The notes beneath the pieces are model-generated. The model had not been told where the DNA came from. It saw only the letters and a list, made by a program, of their open reading frames with translations, and did no database searches. A stretch of DNA of 6,705 bases from an uncultured Bacilli bacterium (lineage in GTDB: Bacteria > Bacillota_I > Bacilli_A > RF39 > UBA660). The translations under genes and the position numbers were made by a program. The stretch covers positions 1-6,705 of the forward strand of contig CANRJL010000057.1 in the NCBI GenBank assembly GCA_947630935.1. The letters run 5' to 3'. Positions 1 to 5,729 of this stretch are shown in pieces (the stretch's first letter is position 1; the number at the start of each line of letters is the position of its first letter).

Positions 1-186
1 GCTTATAATAACTTTGTCTTTAGAATAGTAAACTATGATTTAGAACCAGTAGAACTAAAAATTATGGATGATATATTAATGACTAAATATCCAGATGATA
101 ATGTAAAAGAAATTGGGTTAGTGCTCAAAAAATATTATAAATTACAGGAATTAGGTGTAAATCATATATATGATTATAGTTACTAA
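1..186 (+). CDS. C-terminal end of an unrecognised protein (partial)
   Basis: An open frame runs from the first base of the window to a TAA at 184-186, giving 61 residues of a protein that begins upstream. The fragment is charged and tyrosine-rich, with a central acidic stretch (ELKIMDDILMTKYPDD) followed by a helix-like stretch rich in Lys and Leu, and it ends in NHIYDYSY. Codon choice (A/T third positions, AAA, TTA, GAT) matches the intact genes downstream, which supports real coding. I do not recognise a family from this piece: there is no visible catalytic motif, membrane segment or metal site. It could be the tail of an intact upstream gene or a remnant like its right-hand neighbour. A possible weak terminator follows about 80 bases later. 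Confidence 0.55.
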   Translation, partial: AYNNFVFRIVNYDLEPVELKIMDDILMTKYPDDNVKEIGLVLKKYYKLQELGVNHIYDYSY

Positions 187-264
187 ATAAAAGTTGTCAT
201 ACTCCTTCCTTTAGGGCACCATTGACGAATCTATTCGAACTTTTTCAGATATTGATATAAAAAG

Positions 265-284
265 ATAACCCCTTAGGTTATTTT
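265..284 (+). terminator. Weak terminator-like hairpin after the partial gene
   Basis: ATAACC (265-270) pairs with GGTTAT (276-281) around a 5-base loop and is followed by a run of four T. It could end the transcript of the gene that stops at 186. The stem is short and the T-run is poor. It also shares bases with a second inverted repeat (280-301), so the two structures cannot form together. Confidence 0.35.
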
Positions 285-301
285 GATACACTTATCAAAA
301 T
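280..301. repeat. Perfect 9-bp inverted repeat with 4-base loop
   Basis: ATTTTGATA at 280-288 and TATCAAAAT at 293-301 are exact reverse complements separated by CACT. With wobble pairs the stem can be lengthened by a few bases on each side. It lies exactly where the reading frame of the metallo-beta-lactamase remnant opens, so it could be an operator, a terminator arm or a scar of the event that removed the 5' part of that gene. Function is not determined. Confidence 0.5.
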
Positions 302-706
302 GATGTAGCATGTAGGGAATTAAATATTAATTATATTTTTGTAGATACTTTTAGTATAAATGGTTATAAAGTATCTAAGTATTTATTAGATCATGGAAAA
401 ATGAAGCCTGCTTATGGTTATGTTTTAGAAAAAGATAATGTGAAAATTGGCTTTTCAGGTGATACTACTTTATGTAATAATTTAGAATATATGGCTAATA
501 TTTGTAATTATTTATTTTTAGATTATATGTTTATAAATGCTTCAACTAAGCATAATGGCATAGATAAATTAGAATATTTAATTAATAAATATAAAAATTG
601 TAAATATATTGTTTTTCATTTAGAAAATGATACTAGAGAAAAATTAAAAGAATTAGATTATAGTAATGTTATTGTTCCAAATGATGGTTTTACAATTGAA
701 ATATAA
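287..706 (+). pseudogene. 5'-truncated metallo-beta-lactamase-fold (RNase Z-like) remnant
   Basis: The frame is open from 287 (after a TGA at 284-286) to a TAA at 704-706, 139 codons. The first ATG in frame is at 401 and would give 101 residues. Counting from that ATG, the sequence reads like the second half of an RNase Z/PhnP-like hydrolase: a PAYGY strand at 3-7, the metal-bridging aspartate in SGDT (19-22), a KHNGID segment at 50-55 and a late histidine in the VFHLEND strand (His73). What is missing is the N-terminal half with the HxHxDH zinc site that the family needs, about 90-100 residues. Residues encoded before 401 (ELNINYIFVD, LLDHGK) still fit the fold, so the truncation point is upstream of 287 and the ATG at 401 is probably not a native start. 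The ribosome site before 401 is weak. I infer a decayed, non-catalytic remnant; expression of the 101-residue piece cannot be excluded. Confidence 0.7.
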
Positions 707-914
707 GAAATAAAGAAACAGAACTATTGCTAAAGTAAATGAATTTAGCAAATAATTTTAATTTACTATTATTTATAAAATATTTTATTAAAGGCAAGAT
801 AAGAAAAAATTAATTTTAAATTGGTAAAAAAGTGTTAGTGGTTTAAGATTGAATGAATTTTTAAAATTTTAAAAAAGAAACTAATTATTAAAACTAAAAA
901 AATTTAAAAAATAC
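707..914. other. Gene-free AT-rich spacer
   Basis: No convincing open frame is visible on either strand. The stretch holds an 8-bp inverted repeat just after the remnant (727-751), further overlapping A/T repeats (AAATAAT at 750-756 with ATTATTT at 768-774), an 18-bp palindrome of A and T tracts at 858-875, and A-tracts at about 893-914 directly upstream of the next promoter. The last of these could act as an UP element for that promoter. The rest looks like decayed, low-complexity sequence. Confidence 0.5.
727..751 (+). terminator. Possible terminator hairpin after the remnant
   Basis: TTGCTAAA (727-734) and TTTAGCAA (744-751) are perfect 8-base reverse complements around a 9-base loop. The following sequence is AT-rich but has only short T-runs (TTTT at 756-759), so termination would be inefficient. 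An alternative pairing (AGTAAAT 734-740 with ATTTACT 761-767) competes with it. Confidence 0.35.
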
Positions 915-945
915 TTGACTATTATAGTATTGGGTATAGTACAAT
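915..945 (+). promoter_or_regulatory. Promoter of the DUF362 gene with a palindrome on the -35
   Basis: A good -35 hexamer, TTGACT (915-920), is followed by two candidate -10 boxes: TATAGT at 935-940 (14-base spacer) and TACAAT at 940-945 (19-base spacer). Neither spacer is the usual 17, so this may be a promoter that needs an activator or is tightly regulated. ACTATTATAGT (918-928) is an 11-base palindrome on the end of the -35 and the spacer, and TATAGTA is directly repeated at 923-929 and 935-941. Both are candidate binding sites. A-tracts lie immediately upstream. Confidence 0.5.
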
Positions 946-976
946 ATAGATGTAGTAATAGAAAGGTTGATATAAT

Positions 977-1858
977 ATGGAAAAAGTAAAGGTTTATTTT
1001 ACTAAAGAAATTAGTCCAGAAAGTGTTGTTAGAATATTTAAAAAATTAGAGAAACAATTACCTGGAAAAACTGCTGTTAAAGTTCATTCAGGGGAAGAAG
1101 GAAATCAAAATTATTTGAAACCAGAGTTTATGAAACCTATGGTTGATTTTGTTAATGGAACTATTGTTGAATGTAATACAGCTTATGATGGAGAAAGAAA
1201 TACAACAGAAAAGCATCTAAAGTTGATGGATAAACATGAATGGAGTAAATATTACAATGTTGATATTATGGATGCTGATATGGATACAACTTTAGAGATT
1301 CCTAATGGTAAAGTTATTAAAGAAAATTATGTTGGAAAGAATCTTTTAAATTATGATTCAATGTTGGTGTTATCACATTTTAAAGGGCATCCTATGGGAG
1401 GATACGGAGGGGCTTTAAAACAATTGTCGATTGGTGTAGCTAGTGGTAAAGGCAAAAGATATATTCATTGTTGTGGTAAAAATGGTTCTTATGAAGATAT
1501 GTTCCATCAAGACCAAGATAGTTTTTTAGAAGCAATGGCTGATGCTGCATCTAGTGTTGTAAATCATTTTGGTGATAATATTGCCTATATTAATGTTATG
1601 GCTAATATGAGTGTTGATTGTGATTGCTGTAATGTAGCTGAAGACCCTTGTATGAAAGATATTGGTATTTTAGCTTCAACTGATCCAGTTGCAATTGATC
1701 AAGCATGCATTGATTTAGTTAAATCATCTGATGACCCTGGAAAAGAACATTTATTAGAAAGAATTGATTCAAAACATGGAACTCATACAATTGAAGCAGC
1801 AAAACTTTTAAATATTGGAACAACTGATTATGAACTAATATGCATTGATGAAAACTAG
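977..1858 (+). CDS. DUF362 domain-containing protein, without ferredoxin domain
   Basis: 293 residues spanning one DUF362 domain. Recognisable blocks are AVKVHSGEEGNQNYLKP (33-49), NGTIVECNTAYDG (60-72), MLVLSHFKGHPMGGYGGALKQ (129-149) and DIGILASTDPVAIDQACIDLV (228-248), then GTHTIEAA near the C terminus. The family is usually annotated as uncharacterised or linked to Fe-S proteins; its reaction is not established. Many longer DUF362 proteins carry a 4Fe-4S ferredoxin domain, and none is present here. There are however clustered cysteines: Cys165-Cys166 (IHCC), Cys215, Cys217, Cys218 and Cys225 (CDCC...C), with further single ones at 66, 244 and 289. These, with His134 and His138, could bind metal, which is inference. 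No signal peptide or membrane segment is seen, so it is cytosolic. The ATG is preceded by GAAAGG at 961-966, a 10-base spacing. It appears to be a single-gene transcript. Confidence 0.88.
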   Translation: MEKVKVYFTKEISPESVVRIFKKLEKQLPGKTAVKVHSGEEGNQNYLKPEFMKPMVDFVNGTIVECNTAYDGERNTTEKHLKLMDKHEWSKYYNVDIMDADMDTTLEIPNGKVIKENYVGKNLLNYDSMLVLSHFKGHPMGGYGGALKQLSIGVASGKGKRYIHCCGKNGSYEDMFHQDQDSFLEAMADAASSVVNHFGDNIAYINVMANMSVDCDCCNVAEDPCMKDIGILASTDPVAIDQACIDLVKSSDDPGKEHLLERIDSKHGTHTIEAAKLLNIGTTDYELICIDEN

Positions 1859-1876
1859 TTTTTTAGTTCTTTTTTT
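1853..1876 (+). terminator. Weak intrinsic terminator of the DUF362 gene
   Basis: AACTA (1853-1857) pairs with TAGTT (1864-1868) and is followed by C and a run of seven T. The hairpin overlaps the TAG stop codon. The stem is short and AT-rich, but the T-run and its position immediately after the gene support the call. Confidence 0.5.
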
Positions 1877-1966
1877 GCCTTATTAATGTTCATAATGAAA
1901 GAGTAAAACATCAAAAAATATTTGTGTATATATTGAGATATTTAACATATAGTAAATTAGAACGAC

Positions 1967-1995
1967 TTGATTTTTTGGAGAGATTGGTATACAAT
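1967..1995 (+). promoter_or_regulatory. Promoter of the HD-domain gene
   Basis: TTGATT (1967-1972) and TACAAT (1990-1995) are separated by 17 bases, an ideal sigma-A spacing. Transcription would begin near 2002, leaving a leader of about 18 bases that contains the ribosome site GAGGTG. This argues that the protein starts at 2020 and not at the earlier in-frame GTG at 1924, which would lie upstream of the promoter. Confidence 0.6.
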
Positions 1996-2005
1996 GGTAA
2001 AGTCC

Positions 2006-2011
2006 GAGGTG
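2006..2011 (+). promoter_or_regulatory. Ribosome binding site deciding the HD-gene start
   Basis: GAGGTG lies 8 bases before the ATG at 2020. No comparable site precedes the GTG at 1924. It therefore fixes the start at 2020. Confidence 0.75.
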
Positions 2012-2019
2012 AAAACCCA

Positions 2020-2517
2020 ATGAGTGTTAATAATGAAAAAGAATTTCATGAAATTATAAAAGACATTTTAAAAATTGATAAATTTGATTGTTTGCAAAAT
2101 GAATTGCATCACGGGATAAGTAGATATCATCATTGTTTACGAGTAGCGAAAGGAACTTATGTAATTACTAAAAAAATGCATATGGACTATGAAAGAGCTA
2201 CAAGAGCAGCTTTATTACATGATTTTTTTACTGATGAAGATACTGCTTTGTATGATGTTAAAGAAAAATTTAAAATTCATCCTGATATTGCTTTAAAAAA
2301 CGCTTCTAAATATTTTTTATTAGATCCGAAACAAGCAAATATTATTGCTTCCCATATGTTTCCGGTATGTAAGGTTAAACCTAAATATAAAGAAGCTTGG
2401 ATAACATCTTTTGTTGATAAAGGAGTAGCTTTTTATGAAATTTATCGATTTAAAGTTAGTTTGGTAATGGGAATTTGGATTTTATTTCTTTTTAATATGT
2501 TATCTATTCAAAAATAA
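2020..2517 (+). CDS. HD-domain phosphohydrolase-like protein with C-terminal hydrophobic segment
   Basis: 165 residues from the ATG at 2020; the longer reading from 1924 would add 32 residues with no ribosome site. The metal-binding pattern of the HD superfamily is complete: His38 in SRYHHCLRVA, His67-Asp68 in ALLHDFF, His87 in KIHPDIAL, His112 in IIASHMFP, and Asp133 in SFVDKGVAFYE. The two extra histidines between HD and the last aspartate are what two-metal HD phosphohydrolases and phosphodiesterases have, but the substrate cannot be read from the sequence. A hydrophobic stretch at about 147-162 (VSLVMGIWILFLFNML) at the very C terminus looks like a single membrane anchor, which would place the catalytic part on the cytoplasmic face. 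The family is widespread and uncharacterised in Clostridia and Erysipelotrichia. It has its own promoter and terminator, so co-transcription with its neighbours is not expected. Confidence 0.85.
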   Translation: MSVNNEKEFHEIIKDILKIDKFDCLQNELHHGISRYHHCLRVAKGTYVITKKMHMDYERATRAALLHDFFTDEDTALYDVKEKFKIHPDIALKNASKYFLLDPKQANIIASHMFPVCKVKPKYKEAWITSFVDKGVAFYEIYRFKVSLVMGIWILFLFNMLSIQK

Positions 2518-2519
2518 AA

Positions 2520-2545
2520 TGGCTAGATTATTTAGTCGTTTTTTT
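2520..2545 (+). terminator. Intrinsic terminator after the HD gene
   Basis: TGGCTA (2520-2525) pairs with TAGTCG (2533-2538), including two G-U pairs, around a loop of GATTATT. A run of seven T follows. The stop codon of the HD gene is 2 bases upstream, and the next promoter starts 2 bases downstream. Confidence 0.75.
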
Positions 2546-2546
2546 A

Positions 2547-2575
2547 TTGTGATATTATTATTTTTTTGGTATAAT
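2547..2575 (+). promoter_or_regulatory. Extended -10 promoter of the tad-like operon
   Basis: TTGTGA (2547-2552) is followed after exactly 17 bases by a perfect TATAAT (2570-2575). TG at 2567-2568, one base before it, makes an extended -10. The predicted start is near 2582, giving a leader of about 32 bases before the ATPase gene. No obvious operator palindrome overlaps it, so the operon may be constitutively transcribed. Confidence 0.75.
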
Positions 2576-2603
2576 TTTAAAGAGAATAGCGAAAGAGTAG
2601 ATT

Positions 2604-2608
2604 GAGGG
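2604..2608 (+). promoter_or_regulatory. Ribosome binding site deciding the CpaE-like start
   Basis: GAGGG sits 5 bases before the ATG at 2614. A TTG at 2602 in the same frame overlaps this site and is an unlikely start. Confidence 0.7.
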
Positions 2609-2613
2609 TAATT

Positions 2614-3384
2614 ATGAAGAAACAGATTGGAAAAAGTTTAGGTATATTTTCAGGAAAAGGGGGAGTTGGCAAAACTATTACAGCTTTGAATTTAGCGGGT
2701 ATTTTTGAGATAATGGCCAAGAAAGTCCTTATTATGGATATGGATTTGTCTAATGGGGAGATTGCATTGTCTTTGAATCGACCTTTTTCAAAAACAATAT
2801 ATAACTTTGCTGAAGATTATGTTAATAATCGTTATGAAAACTTTAAAGATTATGTAACACAGTATGATGATTATATTGATTTTTTAGCTTGTCCTAAAGA
2901 TCCACGGCAGGCTAATAAAATTGCTTCTAAATATTTAGAAATTGCTTTGGATAAAGCTGTTTATTATTATGACATAGTTTTGGTTGATATGTCTCACATT
3001 CTTAATGAAACTAATTTAGTTTTATTAGATAAAGTTGATTCAATATTATTTGTAATGAATAATGACCCAATGGATCTGAAAAATATGAAAAGTTTAATTT
3101 CTATTTTTAAAGATTTAAATAAAATAAATTATAGTATTTTATTAAATGATTCTAGAGATCCTTATAAAAAATATTTTACAGAATTAGATATTGAAAATTT
3201 ACTAAATGCTAAAATTGATTATGCTATTTCTGATGAATTTTATATAAAGAATCTTGACCAGTATATTATGAATGGGGAAATTGTTACTTTGCATCCTAAA
3301 GCCTCTAATGTATTTAATAAAGATTTTTCTGTTTTAATGAAAATAGGAACTGATTTTGCTAAAGAAGGTGAAGAACATGAGTAA
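2614..3384 (+). CDS. CpaE/MinD-like P-loop ATPase of a Tad system
   Basis: 256 residues from the ATG at 2614. It is a deviant-Walker (ParA/MinD) ATPase: Walker A at 13-21 with both signature lysines (Lys15 and Lys20 in GKGGVGKT), Walker A' at 38-45 (VLIMDMDL, Asp44) and Walker B at 121-126 (IVLVDM, Asp125). In Tad loci the CpaE/TadZ protein helps place the pilus machinery at its site and is encoded just before the cpaF ATPase, exactly as here. Well-studied CpaE proteins carry an N-terminal receiver-like domain before the ATPase. This one starts directly with the P-loop, so it is the short form. The C-terminal 60 or so residues lack a visible MinD-type amphipathic membrane helix. Its last 8 bases overlap the next gene, which implies translational coupling. 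The context makes CpaE more likely than a cell-division MinD; I give no symbol because the match is by family and not orthology. Confidence 0.87.
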   Translation: MKKQIGKSLGIFSGKGGVGKTITALNLAGIFEIMAKKVLIMDMDLSNGEIALSLNRPFSKTIYNFAEDYVNNRYENFKDYVTQYDDYIDFLACPKDPRQANKIASKYLEIALDKAVYYYDIVLVDMSHILNETNLVLLDKVDSILFVMNNDPMDLKNMKSLISIFKDLNKINYSILLNDSRDPYKKYFTELDIENLLNAKIDYAISDEFYIKNLDQYIMNGEIVTLHPKASNVFNKDFSVLMKIGTDFAKEGEEHE

Positions 3385-4708
3385 AAGTTTAGTAAATGCT
3401 TTTTTAAATACGAATAAATTACCAAAACAAAAGGAAATTACAGATTATGAAATGTTTCCTGATAAAGATTTATTGGAGACTTTACGGACAAAAATTATGG
3501 GTAAATTAATTGCTAAGTCTAGTATTAAAGAAGAAAATTTGAGTGATTTTATTGATAATATTATTGATGAGGCTATTCAAGGTTATGATTTAACAAATTT
3601 ACAACGAAATCATTTATATCATGTTATCGAAAATGAAATGAAGGGATATGGACCTTTAACAGAGTTATTAGAAGATGAAAATATTACTGAAATTATGGTT
3701 AATAGCCCTGATGAAATATATATTGAAATTGATGGTAAATTAAAAAAAGATGAATCTGTTTCTTTTATTAATAATGACCATATTATTCGGACAATGAATA
3801 AATTAATTGCTCAGACTGGAAAAGCAATTGATTTATCATATCCTATGATTGATGCAAGGTTAGATGATGGTTCAAGAATTTATGGTATTTTACCACCGCT
3901 TTCACTTCATGGGCCAATTATTAATATTCATAAATTTCAAAAAGAGACTTCTACTATTGATGATTTTATTCGATTGGGAAGTATTACTCCTTATATGGCG
4001 ACTTTTTTAGCGTCGGCTGTTAAAGGAAAATGTAACATATTAATAAGTGGTAGTAGTGGTTCAGGGGGAACAACGCTTTTAGCTTCTTTAAGTGATTTTA
4101 TTGGTGATGATGAGCGAATTATAACTATTGAAGATATGCCTGAGTTAAGAATAAAAAAGGAACATGTTGTGGCTTTAGAAACCAAGATTTCTTCAATGGC
4201 AACTTTGCAAATTACAATGAAAGATTTACTAAAAAATGCTGTACGAATGAGACCAGACCGAATAATTGTTGGGGAATTAATTGGAGAGGAAGCATTTGAT
4301 TTATTACAGATAATGAATTCAGGACATGATGGGGCAATGACGACTATTCATGCAAATGGCATAAAGGATGCAATTAGTCGTTTAGAGACTTTAGTATTAT
4401 TAAATGGCTATTCTATACCTTTAAAGGTTATTCGGGAGTATATTGTTAGTGCAATTGATTTAATTGTAAATATCGAACGTTTAAGTGATGGTAAGAGAAA
4501 AGTAACTTCTATTTGCGAATTAGAAATTGTAAATGGGGAGATTATCCCTAATGAGATTTTTGCTTTTCATCAAAAAGGAATTACTAAAAATAATGAAGTT
4601 AGTGGGGAATATATTTTATATGATAAAAAAGTTCCTAAAATTATTAAAAAGCTTAATCAATTAGGAATATATGATGTTGATTTTATGTTTTCAAAAAAGA
4701 AAAAATAA
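3377..4708 (+). CDS. cpaF: CpaF/TadA-family secretion ATPase with a degenerate Walker A
   Basis: 443 residues, a normal CpaF length. The ATG at 3377 has GAAGGTG (3364-3370) six bases upstream and overlaps the previous gene; an earlier in-frame TTG at 3356 is not needed. Family blocks are clear: LYHVIENEMKGYGPLTELLED, ITEIMVNSPDEIYIE, LDDGSRIYGILPPLSLHGP (162-180), TIEDMPEL (250-257), Walker B RIIVGE (295-300), and the His box GHDGAMTTIHAN (316-327). In working members this is the hexameric cytoplasmic motor that powers pilus assembly. Walker A here reads GSSGSGGT (225-232): the invariant lysine is Gly231, encoded GGA. His185 stands where an arginine is usual (IRRF/IRKF, here IHKF), and Ile302 where the Walker B tail usually reads EVRG (here ELIG). 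The frame is intact and other motifs are conserved, so this looks like a maintained ATPase-deficient or altered motor, not random decay. Assignment to the family is very secure; activity is doubtful. Confidence 0.92.
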   Translation: MSKSLVNAFLNTNKLPKQKEITDYEMFPDKDLLETLRTKIMGKLIAKSSIKEENLSDFIDNIIDEAIQGYDLTNLQRNHLYHVIENEMKGYGPLTELLEDENITEIMVNSPDEIYIEIDGKLKKDESVSFINNDHIIRTMNKLIAQTGKAIDLSYPMIDARLDDGSRIYGILPPLSLHGPIINIHKFQKETSTIDDFIRLGSITPYMATFLASAVKGKCNILISGSSGSGGTTLLASLSDFIGDDERIITIEDMPELRIKKEHVVALETKISSMATLQITMKDLLKNAVRMRPDRIIVGELIGEEAFDLLQIMNSGHDGAMTTIHANGIKDAISRLETLVLLNGYSIPLKVIREYIVSAIDLIVNIERLSDGKRKVTSICELEIVNGEIIPNEIFAFHQKGITKNNEVSGEYILYDKKVPKIIKKLNQLGIYDVDFMFSKKKK

Positions 4709-4712
4709 ATAG

Positions 4713-4720
4713 AAAGGAAG
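4713..4720 (+). promoter_or_regulatory. Ribosome binding site supporting the GTG start of the TadB-like gene
   Basis: AAAGGAAG ends 7 bases before the GTG at 4728. No ATG in the same frame lies nearby, so the GTG is the best start. Confidence 0.7.
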
Positions 4721-4727
4721 TATTTTT

Positions 4728-5729
4728 GTGCAAGCATTAATTATTACTCAAACAATTTTTTCTGTTTTATTAGTTATTGTAATTTTATTTTTAATGCGTC
4801 AACGCCGAATTGCCAAGTATGAAAAGCGATTTTCTTATTTTTCATTAGCAAGTGTTTATACTGATAAAATTTCTATTAGTGATTCTTTTTGGCAAGATTT
4901 TCGGCTTTTATTAAAAAAAATAAGTCGGAAATTGCCTTTCTTGCCTTTTTTTGAAAAATGGAGCTCTTTATATGAAAATTATAATATATTAAGACAAAAA
5001 GAAAAAATTAATGCTTTGGAATTTCTAATTTTAAAATTTTTAATTGCTATTTATTTTCTGATTTTTTTAGTTCTTATTCAAATATTAGGAAAGTTAAATT
5101 TTCAAGGATATCATTATTTAATTGGTTTTGCTTTTAGTTTTACACTGCCAAATCTTTTTTTGTTAGTGTTAGAATATTTTTGGAATCAAAAGTTAAATAA
5201 ACAAGGTCTATGTTTTATTTTAGAATTAAATGATGCTTTTAAACAAAATGATTCTGTAAAATTAGCAGTTGCTAATGTTTTAAAAAGAACTAATAATAAT
5301 CTTTTAAAAGCTAGTATTGAGCAATTAGATAATGATTTAGCTTATGGTCTAGAAATAGATAAAGCTTTTTGGCGGTTTTATCTCCAAAATCATATACCAA
5401 TATTTTATAAATTATATCAATATATGAAAGCTTGTTATGTGATTGATGGAAGTTATAAAACTAGTCTTTATTATTTGAAGAAAAATTTATTTCAAAAAGA
5501 GGCTTTAAAGCAGGAGTATATTGCCCATTTTCATTTTGTTAAGATTATTTGTTTTGGTCTTTTTATTATTCCCTTTTTGCTTTTAGTTTGGTTATATTTT
5601 AGTTTTTCAGATTATTTTAATATAATGTATACCCATCCTTTAGGTATCTTAAGTATTATTTTCATTTTATTATTATATATATTATATTATTTGCTTTTAC
5701 GTTTTATTATGGAGGATGGCAAGCTATGA
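4728..5729 (+). CDS. TadB-like inner-membrane platform protein (T2SF/GspF family)
   Basis: 333 residues starting at GTG 4728, 19 bases after the ATPase gene. Five hydrophobic segments are visible, at about 4-23, 100-120, 130-151, 271-292 and 304-326. Between the third and fourth lies a cytoplasmic domain (about 158-270) of alternating helices rich in Leu, Lys and Asn (LELNDAFKQND, LKRTNNNLLKASIEQLDNDLAYGLEIDKAFW), the layout of the type II secretion F domain. TadB and its partner TadC form the membrane platform that couples the CpaF motor to pilin extraction. The residue-level match is weak, as usual for this fast-evolving family, and the call leans on topology, length (typically about 300-330) and position directly between cpaF and a second, shorter T2SF-like gene. 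The ATGA overlap with the next gene implies coupled translation. Confidence 0.8.
   Translation: MQALIITQTIFSVLLVIVILFLMRQRRIAKYEKRFSYFSLASVYTDKISISDSFWQDFRLLLKKISRKLPFLPFFEKWSSLYENYNILRQKEKINALEFLILKFLIAIYFLIFLVLIQILGKLNFQGYHYLIGFAFSFTLPNLFLLVLEYFWNQKLNKQGLCFILELNDAFKQNDSVKLAVANVLKRTNNNLLKASIEQLDNDLAYGLEIDKAFWRFYLQNHIPIFYKLYQYMKACYVIDGSYKTSLYYLKKNLFQKEALKQEYIAHFHFVKIICFGLFIIPFLLLVWLYFSFSDYFNIMYTHPLGILSIIFILLLYILYYLLLRFIMEDGKL

Noticed and set aside
750..774. AAATAAT/ATTATTT inverted repeat
   Set aside because: Short, A/T-only and without a T-run, so not convincing as a terminator or operator.
858..875. 18-bp perfect palindrome made of alternating T and A tracts
   Set aside because: It is low-complexity sequence in a very AT-rich spacer, where such palindromes arise by chance; no promoter or gene end is next to it.
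1924..2019. N-terminal extension of the HD protein from a GTG at 1924
   Set aside because: It has no ribosome site, the residues do not fit the family, and it starts upstream of the best promoter. The ATG at 2020 has GAGGTG at the right distance.
1994..2023. Nine-codon frame (MVKSEVKTQ) overlapping the HD-gene start by ATGA, a possible leader peptide
   Set aside because: Its ATG coincides with the -10 box of the promoter at 1967-1995, so a transcript from that promoter would not include it.
3240..3425. 61-codon minus-strand frame
   Set aside because: It lies opposite two conserved genes, has no ribosome site and no recognisable protein.
3991..4185. 64-codon minus-strand frame
   Set aside because: It is the mirror of the conserved P-loop region of the CpaF-like gene and shows no start signal.
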